64,000 bases of DNA, taken from contig NC_045140.1 in NCBI RefSeq assembly GCF_008831285.2, positions 16,242,370 to 16,306,369 on the forward strand. Reading direction: 5' to 3'. Source of the stretch: Nymphaea colorata (lineage: Eukaryota > Streptophyta > Magnoliopsida > Nymphaeales > Nymphaeaceae). Shown here piece after piece: positions 49,552 to 60,816 of the stretch. The notes under the pieces were generated by a model. It was not told where the DNA came from. It saw nothing but the letters and a program-made list of their open reading frames with translations, and ran no database searches. Each line of letters starts with the position of its first letter. The stretch's first letter is position 1. The position numbers and the translations under genes are program-made.

Positions 49552-50752
49552 CGATGTTTTATATATATATATATATAAAAATTATGGCCTTATGGGGGAT
49601 ATTGCTAGGGGGACTCTAAGCCAACAGGCCGAGCCAGCGAAAGAGCTGGGTCGAGCATTGGTCAATTGTTGACTGAAAATGCAAGCATGGCGGCGGCGGC
49701 GGCAGCGGCAAAGGCTTGACCAGGGACTGGATCGAATGGTCAAACCGTTGGGCATTTTAGACGTTGAGAAGCGACGCTTAGTCTTCCTACCATTGACGGT
49801 TCAATAAGAGGTTGACCGGAGCACTCACTAATAATGGGCCTCATTCAGACCAGATTGCACTCAACTTTTTCTCTGGTGGAGATGATCTGGTTCCCACCTC
49901 GGCAGACTTTTTAAGAGCTGATCTTGGGGGCTGCTTTAATCAAAACTCTATGTTTGGTTTAACCATAGACGAATATTTCAATTGCGTGACATAACAGGAA
50001 TATGACATTAAAATGACATGTACTAAGACGTATGTTGACAAGAATTCAATATATTGTGCTTGGGCTTTACTGACAAAATGAGCAACAATTCTGCACGACT
50101 TTTCCATTATTAAAGTACTTAGGCAATGTATGTTTGAATTTTATTACAAATCGAAATGCGGCTATGCACCACGTTGGTGCAGATTAAGGAGAAGGCAATT
50201 GTTTTTTCAGGGCCATTAAGTTGCACTAATCACAGGTGTTGCCGTCATGGGGCCGAAGATGGAGATAATTTCTTCAAGCACAGCACTAACAAAGACAATA
50301 ATCTTTTCATGCACTTGCACTTAGCGCCATTAGTCAGTCAAGTTAATTAATGCTTACCACCACTCTGTGAATGTTCCATGATTAGATTGTGGCACATATT
50401 CCTGAATATTAAGGGCATGTATTAATTAGGGCTGTGGGCTGGGCGTCGGGCCTGGGCCGGAGAAAAGCAGTCCCTGGCCAGGCCCGGGCCTGATAGCCCG
50501 GCCCGGCCCGACTCCCATGCTCCCCAGTCCCCGTGGGCCCCGTCTCCCTCTCCCTCCTTCCTTTCCCCAATCCATCTTCCTCCTTCTCCCCCTCTCCCTC
50601 TTTCTCCTCCTCCCAGCTCCCCCTTTTCCTCTCAGCTCCCTCTTTCTCCTCCTCTCCGCTCCCCCTTCTCCCTCTCCCTCTTTCTCCTCCTCTCCGCTCC
50701 GGCGCTCCCCCTCTCCCTCTTTCTTCTCCTCTCCTGTGAAGGAATTGTGAAG

Positions 50753-51101
50753 ATGGATTTGAAGTCGTCGAAGAAAGCAAAGGGCGTATCCCATCAACCC
50801 CAACATCATCAGCATGGCGGTCGGAAGCCTGAAGCCAACAAGCCCACGAAGAAGAAGCCCCACTAAAACCGATATCCAAGTCAGGAGAGGCCCATACAAC
50901 CAACCCTTCCCTCCAATTGGGACCGCTATGAAGAAGAGGGGGACGAGATGGATGAATATGGTTCAGGAAACCCCTATTCCCAAACTCCCGAGCAAGAAAT
51001 CGTGGTGCCCAAAAGCAAGGGCGCTGACTATTCCTATTTGAACTCTGAGGCCCAATCGCAGCCCCGCGGCGTGCCTTCCTTCCATGAAGTCCTACTTCAA
51101 G
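50753..51101 (+). pseudogene. Captured 5' exon of a conserved plant gene of unknown function
   Basis: The fragment starts with ATG (MDLKSSKKAKG...), has one in-frame stop at codon 38 (TAA 50864-50866), then stays open through SNWDRYEEEGDE, EIVVPKSKGADYSYLNSEAQ and SFHEVLLQ. It ends exactly at a splice-donor-like CAAG/GTTGG. The block SNWDRYEEE ... VVPKSKGADY is the conserved N-terminal signature of a plant protein family whose function I cannot name. The fragment was probably copied together with its exon border into the element. Confidence 0.6.
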
Positions 51102-51194
51102 GTTGGTTGTCGTGTTTGGTCTTGGTTAGTTTCTGCCTTTGAAAGCCGTTTCTGGTTTCTCATTATGCGTTCGCTTCAGATACATTCTGCTAGT

Positions 51195-51523
51195 TTATAT
51201 GTTTGGCCTTGTCGTGGTTCTTACTCTATGCTCTCTGTTCTGTCCTCTCCGCCGGTGGTCGAGACGAGAGAACGTTCATCGTAGGAGTCCAGAGCGACCT
51301 TAAGCCCTCCGCCTTTGCGTCCCACGAGCGCTCGTATCAGTCCTCCCTCAGGAACGTGAAACCCGCAGAGCAAGTGGCGGTAGAGGACGGAGAAGGCATC
51401 GGAATTCTGCATGTGTATGATACGGTTTTTCAGGAGTTCTCTGCGAGGATGACGCCGGAGGAGATGGGGAAGAACCCGGCGGTCCTCAAGGACATTCCGG
51501 ATGGGGTTATGCGGCTGCACACC
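51195..51523 (+). pseudogene. Captured subtilase N-terminus (signal peptide and propeptide)
   Basis: The frame encodes a hydrophobic signal-like LSWFLLYALCSVLS, then the inhibitor-I9 propeptide of subtilisin-like proteases: TFIVGVQSDLKPSAFASHE, GILHVYDTVFQEFSARMTPEE, and IPDGVMRLHT. In real subtilases this is followed by the mature enzyme with its Asp, His and Ser catalytic residues. Here homology stops at about 51523 and runs into the GC-rich element end, giving a stop at 51554-51556. There is no ATG in frame; the codon at the expected start is TTG with a TAG just upstream. It is non-functional as a protease. Confidence 0.85.
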
Positions 51524-51835
51524 CGGGCTGGGCTGGGCCTGATTTTCGATGGATAGGCCCGGCCCAGTACCCGGCAATGGCAAAATGACCCTTAAAGATG
51601 CATTTGATTGACACCCTCAAACACTGGTTTGGAGACAAAATAAGACATGTTCAGCCGAACTCCAAAACTCTAATGGGGTGGCATGCAAATTAACGACTCA
51701 CCTTGAATGTGTTAACGGAGGTAAAAGCATAATGTCACTAAGAGGTCCTTTGATTGATGGCAAGACGACACACGAAATGAAACACACATGTTCTTTTTAG
51801 TCGATTTTCACCAAACGATAAGTTGGATACGATAG

Positions 51836-51838
<3 letters not shown>

Positions 51839-51895
<57 letters not shown>
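51839..51895 (+). repeat. 57-bp AT microsatellite
   Basis: A near-pure AT array, the longest in the window. Confidence 0.95.
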
Positions 51896-51899
<4 letters not shown>

Positions 51900-51980
51900 T
51901 GAAATCAGTAACAAAAAAGGAACAAAAACAAACGTCAGACATAACATATCTGAAACAAATGGTAGACAAAAGAAACATAT

Positions 51981-52060
51981 TGTTTTGTTTTGTTTTTAAA
52001 ATCATTAAATGGTAGACAATTGTTTTGTTTTGTTTTTAAAATCATTAAATGGTAGACAAG
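51981..52060 (+). repeat. Two exact 40-bp tandem units
   Basis: Units 51981-52020 and 52021-52060 both read TGTTTTGTTTTGTTTTTAAA plus twenty further bases ending in GGTAGACAAT or GGTAGACAAG. They differ only at the last base. Confidence 0.9.
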
Positions 52061-53670
52061 AAACATTGTTGTTAACGAGGACATGACGTGATGAACATGA
52101 CGTTCTGTCTGTTCTATCCCAATAGACAACAATCAAACGATTTCTAACAAGAAATTTAGTGTATAAATGAAACATACACATTTTATAACTAAATTAAATG
52201 TCAAAATTTGGCAAGCCCTAACCTTGAAAATACATGGGTATGACCTTCCCCAAATAAGCAATAAAAAATGTCGAAATCGTTTAGATTTTTGAATCGGATT
52301 AAGGGAAAAGGTTGCAGCCATCTTGGACGTTGAGATGAGAATGATCATCATTAATAAGTGGAAGTTTGACAAAATACAGGAAGATACAACGAGAAGACGT
52401 GGAAGATTCAACCCGAGCCCTCTCTTCGGAGGGCTGCATAGGATTAATGCAATAAGTTGTATTAATACAGTAATACAGTAGGGCGTAAGTTTATTAAGGG
52501 AGGATTGCGCCTTTCATATGGCTAATACAGTAATGTGCATGATTTAGATCTACTAGATTTGGCTAATATGATTCTAATTTATATGATTAATTCGATATGA
52601 GCGGCATTCAAATAATTATTTTTTCATCCATATTTTTTTTTGACATTTCTCATCACCAATAATTCGCCGAGAGGAATTTGCGCGGGCAGGTAGGTATGCA
52701 GAAAACCCAATTAAATGGAGGAACGAATCTGTAATCGCATTTGAAAATTTCACGGCCAAAATGGTATAGGGTCAAAATATCATGCATATTTATGTATATC
52801 CAAATTCCATTGAATGTCATTCATTAAATCCAAATCCAATTTGATTTCTTAATCAGATATTATTATTTTTTTCATATCTGATTTGTTCACCCGAATATCC
52901 AACCCAAATCGAATATATTGACATCCCTACTTACAATATTTATGGTTTGGAAACTATTGCAAAGGGGGAAGAAAAAGAGGGAAAAAAAAAACTCTTGGAA
53001 TTCCTATGAATCATATTGGTGAAATATTTGAATGGCACTTCAAGATCTTATATGCAAATTATGGGGTCGATCGGCCAAAGATTTTGGTATGAATCCATGT
53101 GTTTCAACCGCATTTTATACTTTGGAAGGTACTGGAATTCATACAAAGTCGATCATGTAACACAAGTTTGACTTGTGAGTTTCATTGAGTTTTTAAAAAT
53201 AAAACGTGAAGGGAACATCGTGTTAAATATGCAGTCAAGAAAGAACAAGTTTCTAATATTTTTTATTACAAACACTTTTTTTTTTTAGAAATAATGCATG
53301 ACACATGTTTTGTATACTTTTATACAGAATAAAACATTTTTCCTCATACTCTCAAATGGTTGTAGGCTATTGACAAATTGACACATGTTCCATTGTAATT
53401 GATGCCTTTATGCTGATTGAGTATTCTTTGGTGGCACGTCCATGAATTTGTTAATTAAATTAACAATGCTTACCCTCTTATTATGGTAATATGTTTAAGT
53501 TCTCGGCGAAATGTATCTATGAAGTATGATGATTTGAAAATTATGTTAGTGAGTTTTCCAGTTAAGTCTCATTTTTCTTTACTGCATAATTAACTAATGT
53601 CATTGAAACAGAAAATAATCTGTGCGGGCAAATTTAACTTCACAAATTAGCACCCAAGTATATAGATGAA

Positions 53671-53714
53671 TATATATAAGGGGTAACCCCTTATATATAT
53701 ATATATATATATAT

Positions 53715-53767
<53 letters not shown>

Positions 53768-53779
53768 AAAGAGCAAATA

Positions 53780-53836
<57 letters not shown>
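53671..53836 (+). repeat. Perfect inverted repeat followed by TA and two GA arrays
   Basis: 13-bp arms TATATATAAGGGG (53671-53683) and CCCCTTATATATA (53687-53699) with a TAA spacer overlap a TA array (53691-53714). GA arrays follow at 53717-53761 and 53783-53836. The block lies about 340-510 bases before a GT31 start codon. Confidence 0.9.
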
Positions 53837-53839
<3 letters not shown>

Positions 53840-54091
53840 GAGGTGGTAAGCGCACCAACGAGGTTAGGCTCAACTTAGTTGCCCTTGTTGACTTGTAAAA
53901 ATGAATTAGGCCAAAAGGAGGTATAAGAAGACCGTCAACACCAGACAAGACGCGGCTTTCTTCAAATGTTCCTATAGATGCCATTCTTTACCGTCGCTCT
54001 ACGTAAGCTCAAAGCCTCGGCGACCTTACCGCGCGACGACGCCAAAAACACGGCGCCCAAGTGGGAGTCAACTCCGATTCACGTCTCTCTT

Positions 54092-54099
54092 TATATAAA
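54092..54099 (+). promoter_or_regulatory. TATA box of the first GT31 gene
   Basis: TATATAAA, 78 bases before the ATG at 54178, leaving room for a leader of about 50 bases. Confidence 0.6.
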
Positions 54100-54177
54100 T
54101 ATATCAATTCTTCTTCTCCCACCGTAAACATTTTTTCTTCCTCATCTTCTTCACAAATCTAAGCAACGAAGGCGCGT

Positions 54178-55146
54178 ATGGAGAGAGGCGCCATACCCAA
54201 AGTGGCCGTCTTCCTCACCGCCTTCCTGCTCGTCTGTCTGACCTGCGTCATCGTCTCCCTGAACGAGATGCAGCTCCAGCGAATCATGACCGCCAGCCAT
54301 TTCTCCTTCGCCACCCAGATCTCCATCAACGCCAGCGCAGCCGCCGCCGACGGCTCCTCCCCAGCACCATCTCCGCCACCCCCTGCCTTCCGTCTCCTGA
54401 TCGGAATCCTCACCCTCCCCGACCACTACCAACGCCGCAACATCATCCGCCTCGTCTACGGCTCCCAGAAACCGAAGATCTCCCAAATCGACGTCAAGTT
54501 CGTTTTCTGCAACCTCACCAAGGAAGAGCAGAGGGTGCTGGTGGCGCTGGAGATCATGCGCTTCGATGACATCATCATCCTCAACTGCCAGGAGAACATG
54601 AACAGCGGCAAGACCTTCACCTTCTTCTCGAGTCTGCCGGGCATGCTCGGATCCCCCGCCGGGTCGAGGCCGCCGCCCTACGACTACATCATGAAGGCCG
54701 ACGACGACATATTTTTCCGGCTGAACCGGCTGGAGGAATCCCTCGTGGACAAGCCCCGGGAAGACATGTACTACGGATTTGTCATACCCTGCGACAGTAT
54801 GGACCCTTTCGATAAGTACATGTCCGGCATGGGATACATCTTGTCGTGGGACCTGGTGGAGTTCGTCACCAACTCCAGCTTCGCCCGGAACCACACCGCC
54901 GGACCGGAAGACATGATGACCGGAGAATGGCTGAGTGCCGGCCGCGTCGCCAAGCACCGGTACAACAACAAGCCGGCGATGTACGACTACCCGATCCCGG
55001 TGCCGATAGACTCGTGCTCGCACGATTTCATCCCGGACACCATCGCCGTTCACCGGCTCAAGGACCACGCCAAATGGGTCCGCACCCTCAAATACTTCAA
55101 CTTCACCAACAACCTCAAGCCATCGAAGCTTTACCACATTCCATGA
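54178..55146 (+). CDS. GT31 galactosyltransferase-like protein, copy A
   Basis: A single-exon, GC-rich gene encoding 322 aa. It is a type II Golgi-style protein: a short cytosolic N-terminus, a membrane anchor at about 8-28, a Pro/Ala/Ser-rich stem, then a GT31 catalytic domain from about 70. Seen motifs are FRLLIGILTLP, YQRRNIIRLVYG, DVKFVFCNLT, DDIIILNCQENMNSGKTF, the metal-binding DDD in KADDD (175-177), DMYYGFVIPCDSM, YMSGMGYILSWDLVEF, GPEDMMTGEWL, and IAVHRLK near the end. This matches the small plant GT31 group of Arabidopsis At5g57500 type. Members are annotated as beta-1,3-galactosyltransferases, but acceptor and product are unproven. Several N-glycosylation sites (NAS, NLT, NSS, NHT, NFT) are present. 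It is clearly more diverged from copies B and C than those are from each other. Confidence 0.92.
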   Translation: MERGAIPKVAVFLTAFLLVCLTCVIVSLNEMQLQRIMTASHFSFATQISINASAAAADGSSPAPSPPPPAFRLLIGILTLPDHYQRRNIIRLVYGSQKPKISQIDVKFVFCNLTKEEQRVLVALEIMRFDDIIILNCQENMNSGKTFTFFSSLPGMLGSPAGSRPPPYDYIMKADDDIFFRLNRLEESLVDKPREDMYYGFVIPCDSMDPFDKYMSGMGYILSWDLVEFVTNSSFARNHTAGPEDMMTGEWLSAGRVAKHRYNNKPAMYDYPIPVPIDSCSHDFIPDTIAVHRLKDHAKWVRTLKYFNFTNNLKPSKLYHIP

Positions 55147-58100
55147 GCAAGTGTCCGTTTATTTTTTCTTTATTCAATTCTGTTTTAATCCAATTGGGCA
55201 CATCCCGATCCCGGTGTGAGTATTTGTACATTCAGGCCGATCTATACTTTTCCGGTAGAAACTCTCCAATTTCAGGTGTTTCTTGGCAGTAGATCGAAGG
55301 GATGGTCCGGTGGTATCAAGGTCAACAATATGCTCACTATGTAAGCAACTTCATATCACGTGATATGCTTGAAAGTTTTTAATACAGATTCGAACACAAG
55401 ATTTTGACTAATAAACAACAACTAGACTACTCAACGTGTAGAATACGGAAAAGGTGGAAAACTGTATTATTGTTCAATTCATCGGCAAAATAATCACCAT
55501 ATTTGATTTCGTTTTCGAGAACTCCAATCACTGCCAAACGTTCGTAGACCTTCAAAGAAATACCTCCACATTCTTCAGCAAAATCATAATGCATAAGCAA
55601 CGAAGTTCCCTCAATTTAAGAGTTTAACCGATCATCAAAACTTTAAATTGAACGCGGCCAAAATTTCAACTCCTCTTTGTTGACACCACCATTGACATAA
55701 ACTGACAATAGGGGCCTTTCGATATTAGCGCACAAAAATAAGATTTGACATCCTTGATATTAAAGTATTTTATAGCCTATGTATAACAATTTTTGAAAAT
55801 GGTTCATTTAATTTGAGAATATATTTGTTCAGAAATAAATTAAAGTCTTTCCCATTTAAGTTGGTTTTATCTTGGTTTAACGCTAGCTTGAAATCCAAAT
55901 GTTACTACATGTGTTCTTAATATATAATTAGGAGAGGGTCCTCTCCTCCAAGTTTCAAACACTTAGCTTGACTGGGCGGCGGCAACATTGTCTCAAAATT
56001 TTTTTATGGCACTCTTAATAACAAAATATCGCGACAAGTAAATATTGTAAAACGTTTGAAGAAGAAAAAAGTAAGTGTCGCTGATATTCAGGCTGGTGTT
56101 TGTTTATGCTCTTATACGTGCAGTAGAAACAAGCTATCCCGATCATCTGTTTTGAGATTCCTTTTATTTTGGATGGTTATATACTGCCTGATATTTCTCG
56201 CATTTGGTACTTGTTTTTGAAGTTTACCATTCCCTTGCAAGTTTCTAAATTCACTCTCTCTCTCTCTCTCTCTCTCTGTTTCCCTTCGGTCTTGAATGTT
56301 TGAATGTATCAATTTTCACCATGTAAATAACCCCAAAGTTACACTTTAATCTTAGTAAGCCATGTGTTAATGAGTAATGCGTGAGTATGCCGGTGCCATA
56401 TATAACTGTTTCTTAAGAAGATAATAAAGTGAATATGATTCTTTTGCTGAGAGAGCTGCACTCAATAATTTTTAGTGAACGTCTTTGTGCTTATTTATAA
56501 AGTTTTTTAATTTAAGAGCGCCGATTTAGATATAATTTTATGGAAATGCCTTCATTTCTGGTTTACCAGAGGGAACCTTTCTTTTGCTGAGAACCACCAA
56601 AGAGTGGCATCACCTTGGAACTTCTGAAATTCTGCACATCTTCTCTGTCCCTTCAAACCGAATCTCTCTTTTTTTCCTTTCTTTTTGTTTTTGATCTAAA
56701 ACAAAGAGTGTCTTCATTGTTGGTGCACGAGTAAAGAAGATTCAAACTGGCCATAGGATTGAACTTAATAAGAAGGACAAAATAACCACTTTATAAGGAC
56801 AAAAAGGCAAAACTGAAAACGTTTTTTTTTTTTTTCTCTTTTGTAAAAGTTTAAATTATCCTTCATAAAAAGGAAAATAATATGAAATGAAAAGAACAAT
56901 GCCCCCGTTGTACCGACTTCCATCATTTGCAAGTCGCATCGATATTGCACCATTCAAAGAGAACTTGTAGAGAATAAAAAAAAATGTAAGGTTATTTCGG
57001 AAGTTGAGTTAATAACAGAAAAATCTGAAATGTAAAGCCGATCTGCCCGCAAATTAAAATTTCCCATATTGATGGGCGTACAAAAATTTGCACATATGCC
57101 AGCTTTTCTTAATCTTCGAACGTGCACCACAAAAAATAAAAGTTTCTGAATTTGCAGAATGCTTTCCATAATAAAAAGGTGAAAATATTCAAAAATGAAT
57201 TTACAGAATACTCTTGTGGATTTTTGAAATATAAGGGAAGGAAACCTAGATCTGATGCGTTGATTCGATGATGCTGAACGCTAATAATGGGCTGTTATCT
57301 TTCGTTATAATATAATGAATTGTATAGTTTATATATGTTGTGCATGATCTCATTATATATGAATTTAATGCACAAAATGCAGACTTGCACATTGTTCACC
57401 TTGGCTTGCACAAGACCACAAACCCATTTATCTGTCGATCGATGCATGGCCTATGATTTGTTGATGGCCCTGTGCTTGAGCACCCTTGCAATAAAGCTTG
57501 ATTTTGTTCCCTGTTCTTGAATTGTAAAACTTTATTTATGAAAAAATGTCTATTTAGAAACAAGATCTTATGAAGAACGTTCTTGTTACATTGATCTGTT
57601 GTAGTTATCGTATCCATGTGGGAGTTTATCATGAAGAATCATAGGAAGACGCAAAAAAGATGACTACAACAGTTGCGATATTAGCAGTTGTACAAAAGGA
57701 GTTTTTTTATGTGGCAAATATTTGAAGAGTGTTCAGCAGATGCCCGTAATTCAGTTTCCTAATTATGGTATTTGTTCACTTTCTGCTGTTTAGATCCATG
57801 CCATATTACCTTTAGTGATGTACCTCCATTTATTGTGCTAAACATGCATGGTTTTCTTTTCTCAATTCAACCGTAATTTAACTCCTTTGTTTGTTTAGCT
57901 GTCATTGATTTCTATAAACACGGTTGAGAAACTCGTTATGGTCATCCAAACAAAAACTTGAAGGAAGCAAATCCTGGTTTTTTGTTTATCACCCAAACAT
58001 CAATACAGAGATTTTAAAAACCAGGTTTGTACTTTCAAAAACCAAATTTTTGAGGGTGTCATCCAATCTCATATAGTTCACCAAGTGTAAGAATATTACG

Positions 58101-58170
58101 CAATTAATCATTGGATTAACAAAAGTAACAAGTCAAGCACATGATTGACATATAAGGTACCAACCGGCGT
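55147..58170. other. Intergenic between convergent GT31 genes
   Basis: AT-rich, with a CT array at 56250-56278. A stretch at 55290-55400 has weak A-box and B-box-like words (GGTCCGGTGG, GATTCGAAC), possibly an old SINE. No coding gene is seen. Confidence 0.45.
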
Positions 58171-59148
58171 TTAAGGGATATGGTAAAGTGAAGATGGTTT
58201 GACGTCCTTGGTGTAGTTGAAGTAGGAGAGCACCAGCATCCAGTCCCGGTTGCTCTTCACCCGGTGGACGGCGACGGTGCCGGGAATGAAGTCATGGGAG
58301 CAGGTATGCTCTGGGCCCATAGCGCCGGGGAAGTCATACATAGAAGGCTTGTTGTTGTATCTGTTCTTGGCCACCTTACCAGCTCTGAACCAGTCGCCTA
58401 CCAGCAGGTCCTCATGACCAACCTTGTGGTTCTGGGCGTAGCTGGAGCTCCTGATCCACTCCCCCAGGTCCCATGACAGTACATAGCCCATGCCTGACAT
58501 GTAGCCGGGCTTCAAGGTGTCCACGTTATCGCAGGGAGCCAGGAAGCCGTAGTACAGATCTTCTCTAGCCGCATCTTTTAGGGTCTCCTCCAGGCCGGCC
58601 AGCCGGACAAAGGTATCGTCGTCCACCTTCATCACGTAGTCGTAAGGTGGCGGACGGGTGCCCGGCGGTGATCCGAAAAGGTCCGGCAGGCTCGAGAAGT
58701 AGGTGTAGGTCTTGCCGCTGTTCATGTTCTCCGTGCAGTTGAGGATGATGATGTCGTCGTAGCGCTTGATCTCGAGCGCGATGAACGCGCGGTGCTCCTC
58801 GTTCGTGAGGTTGCAGAAGACGAACTTGACGTCGATGCGGGCGATCTTTGGCGTCTGGAGGCCGTAGACGAGGCGGAGGAGGTTTCGACGCTCGTACTTC
58901 TGGGGCACGGAAAGGATTCCGATGAGAAGGCGGAAGGCAGGTGGCGGTTTGGTTCTGTTGGAGGGGTGCGCCGTCGGTGGGGAGGCTTGAGCGGAGAACT
59001 TGCCGATGACGGCAAGGCCCGCGTTCAGTAAAGCCTGGTGTTCCAGCTGGCTCATGGAACTGAAAGACAGGATCACCACTATGACAATGAGGACGAAGAC
59101 TCCAGCGGCAACCCGCCCTGCAAATATCTTCTTCCTTTGCTTCTCCAT
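58171..59148 (-). CDS. GT31 galactosyltransferase-like protein, copy B
   Basis: A single exon of 325 aa with a membrane anchor at about 12-30 after a basic MEKQRKK N-terminus. The catalytic part begins near residue 72: FRLLIGILSVPQKYERRNLL, DVKFVFCNLTNEE, DDIIILNCTENMNSGKTYTY, DDD in KVDDD (176-178), DLYYGFLAPCDNV, YMSGMGYVLSWDLGEWI, GHEDLLVGDWF, NRYNNKPSMYDFPG and VAVHRVK. It is probably a Golgi enzyme of the same group as copy A, acting on an unknown glycan. It is close to copy C throughout (about four of five residues identical by eye), and the two share their 5' flank. The KV rather than KA before DDD is the main motif difference. Confidence 0.93.
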   Translation of the reverse strand: MEKQRKKIFAGRVAAGVFVLIVIVVILSFSSMSQLEHQALLNAGLAVIGKFSAQASPPTAHPSNRTKPPPAFRLLIGILSVPQKYERRNLLRLVYGLQTPKIARIDVKFVFCNLTNEEHRAFIALEIKRYDDIIILNCTENMNSGKTYTYFSSLPDLFGSPPGTRPPPYDYVMKVDDDTFVRLAGLEETLKDAAREDLYYGFLAPCDNVDTLKPGYMSGMGYVLSWDLGEWIRSSSYAQNHKVGHEDLLVGDWFRAGKVAKNRYNNKPSMYDFPGAMGPEHTCSHDFIPGTVAVHRVKSNRDWMLVLSYFNYTKDVKPSSLYHIP

Positions 59149-60816
59149 TGAGCGGGTGTTGTGAACAGCGAGCTGCTAGCGGACGACCTTAAAAGCATGG
59201 ATGGAGCGAGCGCATCAGTCGCATCCATGGACGAAGTCCGCCGTTGCCGATTTGTCAACTACATGACAAAGTGGCTCTCTTTGGAAGCAAAGGCAGCAAG
59301 GAAGATAACATTAAAGCAGTCACCAACCCTCCATCTTTCGTTGATGGACGGACCGGACCCTCTCCTCACATGCATTGGCTGAAGTCAAAATTGGAACATA
59401 GATTTGGCGAGGCCAGAGTGCAGCTGGCATGGCAGAGTGCTTCCGGCGAAAGGCTACAGGAACATCGACCCAAGAGGTTAACCCAGCTTTTTACTCGTCA
59501 ACTTCAAATTGATGAACAAGCTTGATGTGTTACATGATTGAAAAGAAACGTCATATGTGCATTCATTAACATTGAGACATGGTTTTTCTTTAAGAAAAGT
59601 AGCACGTTTTTAATTGAAAGTGGTAGCAGTAATTGGAGTCTGGCTTCTTCGTCGAACTCTCATATGCGCAATCGATCTTGTGAATAAGACTAAGAGAAGA
59701 TATCTACCTGATTACATGATCTACAACCTCTTTCTGCATGAGCCGACCCACATGATGTTTCACTTGTTAAGGGTATCGGACAAAGTAATGTGTTCAGACT
59801 AAAACACACGACACAACCTCTCATGTTATTGCAGACAGAAGTGAAATGCACTCTAAGCCCATTATTTTTTTAATGCAATCCACAAGTTTGAAAACCTAGG
59901 ATGGAGAATAATCACCAAACCAGCTTCATCGGTCTGGTCATTAGCTTCATCGCGGATCTGTGGTCGAAATTAATTTTCTAGTGCAAAGCAGGAATCATCA
60001 AGGCCACAAGCACAAGGTCCACGTTTTCCAAGGAATCACTTTCGTAAATTGGTCGGTTTCGAAAATATATAATTTTAAATCCATCGTCGTTTCTGGATAA
60101 AAAACTGAATTTTAGCCCACACTATGGGCTTCATTGCTCGCGTAATCAGATCCGATGGTTCTGGTCAAGGAACTCCAGCTTTGCTAAGAAGCCATCCGAC
60201 TATTTTCCCGTCGATGCATGGATAACATTTCCTTCCGACTATTTTCGCCGGTCGACGGAACTCCTTCTCTCCGTTAGACTACCTACATTGGTTGAGAATT
60301 GAATTTTCTTCAACATCTTCATTCTAACTCCATCGTCATGGCACATATTGCGAGATTTTTGCTTGACACTCTTCTATCGATGCATGTTAGGCTTTGGTTC
60401 ACCAATAAGCAATTGAACATTTAGCAAGCAATTGCAATAAGTCCTCAATATTCCTCTCTCTCTCTCTCTCTCTCCGTGTTTTCAATTTTTGAATCGCCAA
60501 TAAGCATCCGCTCATTTGGCCTGTCTTCTTCTTCCTTCTTTTTGTTTTTGCATATCAAAGGCATTCTGATCATTTGAAACCCCGTGCATGCACTAGGTCA
60601 ATGCATATAACAAGCTGGGTCAAGAACCACACTAGTTTGTGGCCACGCTTTTTGAACTCAAGGGAGGCACAAGTGAGAAATTGGATCGAGTTTTCTAGTT
60701 TGAATATGTTTACAGTTTAATAACTATAACAGAATAACTTTTAATCTGACGTTTAGATTGGCAAAAGCAAAATGCATGTTAAGAAAGAGTTAAACACTCA
60801 ATTCACCAACCAGCAG
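59149..60816. other. 5' flank of GT31 copy B and spacer to copy C
   Basis: 59149-59480 and 59560-59945 resemble the flank upstream of copy C (61792-62070 and 62733-63090). 59950-60816 is unrelated AT-rich spacer with a CT array at about 60450-60474. No further gene. Confidence 0.55.

Larger units (their letters stand above)
46652..50426. other. Intergenic, no supported gene
   Basis: 46652-47200 is GC-rich 5' UTR and promoter of the syntaxin-like gene, with a GA array at 46781-46797. Further right are a long T run (about 47530-47560), AT arrays at 47953-47967, 48951-48973 and 49558-49576, and a GA array at about 47970-47990. No coding region is recognised. Confidence 0.5.
50427..51575. mobile_element. 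Pack-type hAT element carrying two host gene fragments
   Basis: The left end TAGGGCTGTGGGCTGGGCGT shares the 14-bp word CTGGGCGTCGGGCC with the left end of the hAT at 34412, and is followed by GGCCC/GGGCC repeats. The right side (51525-51575) again has GGGCTGGGCTGGGCC and GGCCCGGCCCAGTACCCGG. Between them lie a long pyrimidine tract (50540-50745) and two unrelated gene fragments. No transposase is present, and I could not find an 8-bp duplication; the right terminus is degenerate or truncated, so its edge is approximate. Confidence 0.7.
51576..54091. other. Intergenic, repeat-rich, no gene seen
   Basis: AT-rich sequence with microsatellites and short tandem repeats listed separately. 53850-54091 is probably the promoter of the first GT31 gene. 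Confidence 0.5.

Noticed and set aside
50409-50903. 164-codon minus frame rich in Arg, Glu and Gly
   Set aside because: Low-complexity translation of the pyrimidine tract inside the Pack-type element.
54151-55137. Long antisense frame across GT31 copy A (328 codons), and similar frames over copies B and C
   Set aside because: GC-rich coding DNA leaves the antisense frame open; the sense frames carry all GT31 motifs.
55290-55400. tRNA-like boxes suggesting a SINE
   Set aside because: The B-box is poor (GATTCGAACAC) and no target duplication is found; mentioned only as a weak possibility.
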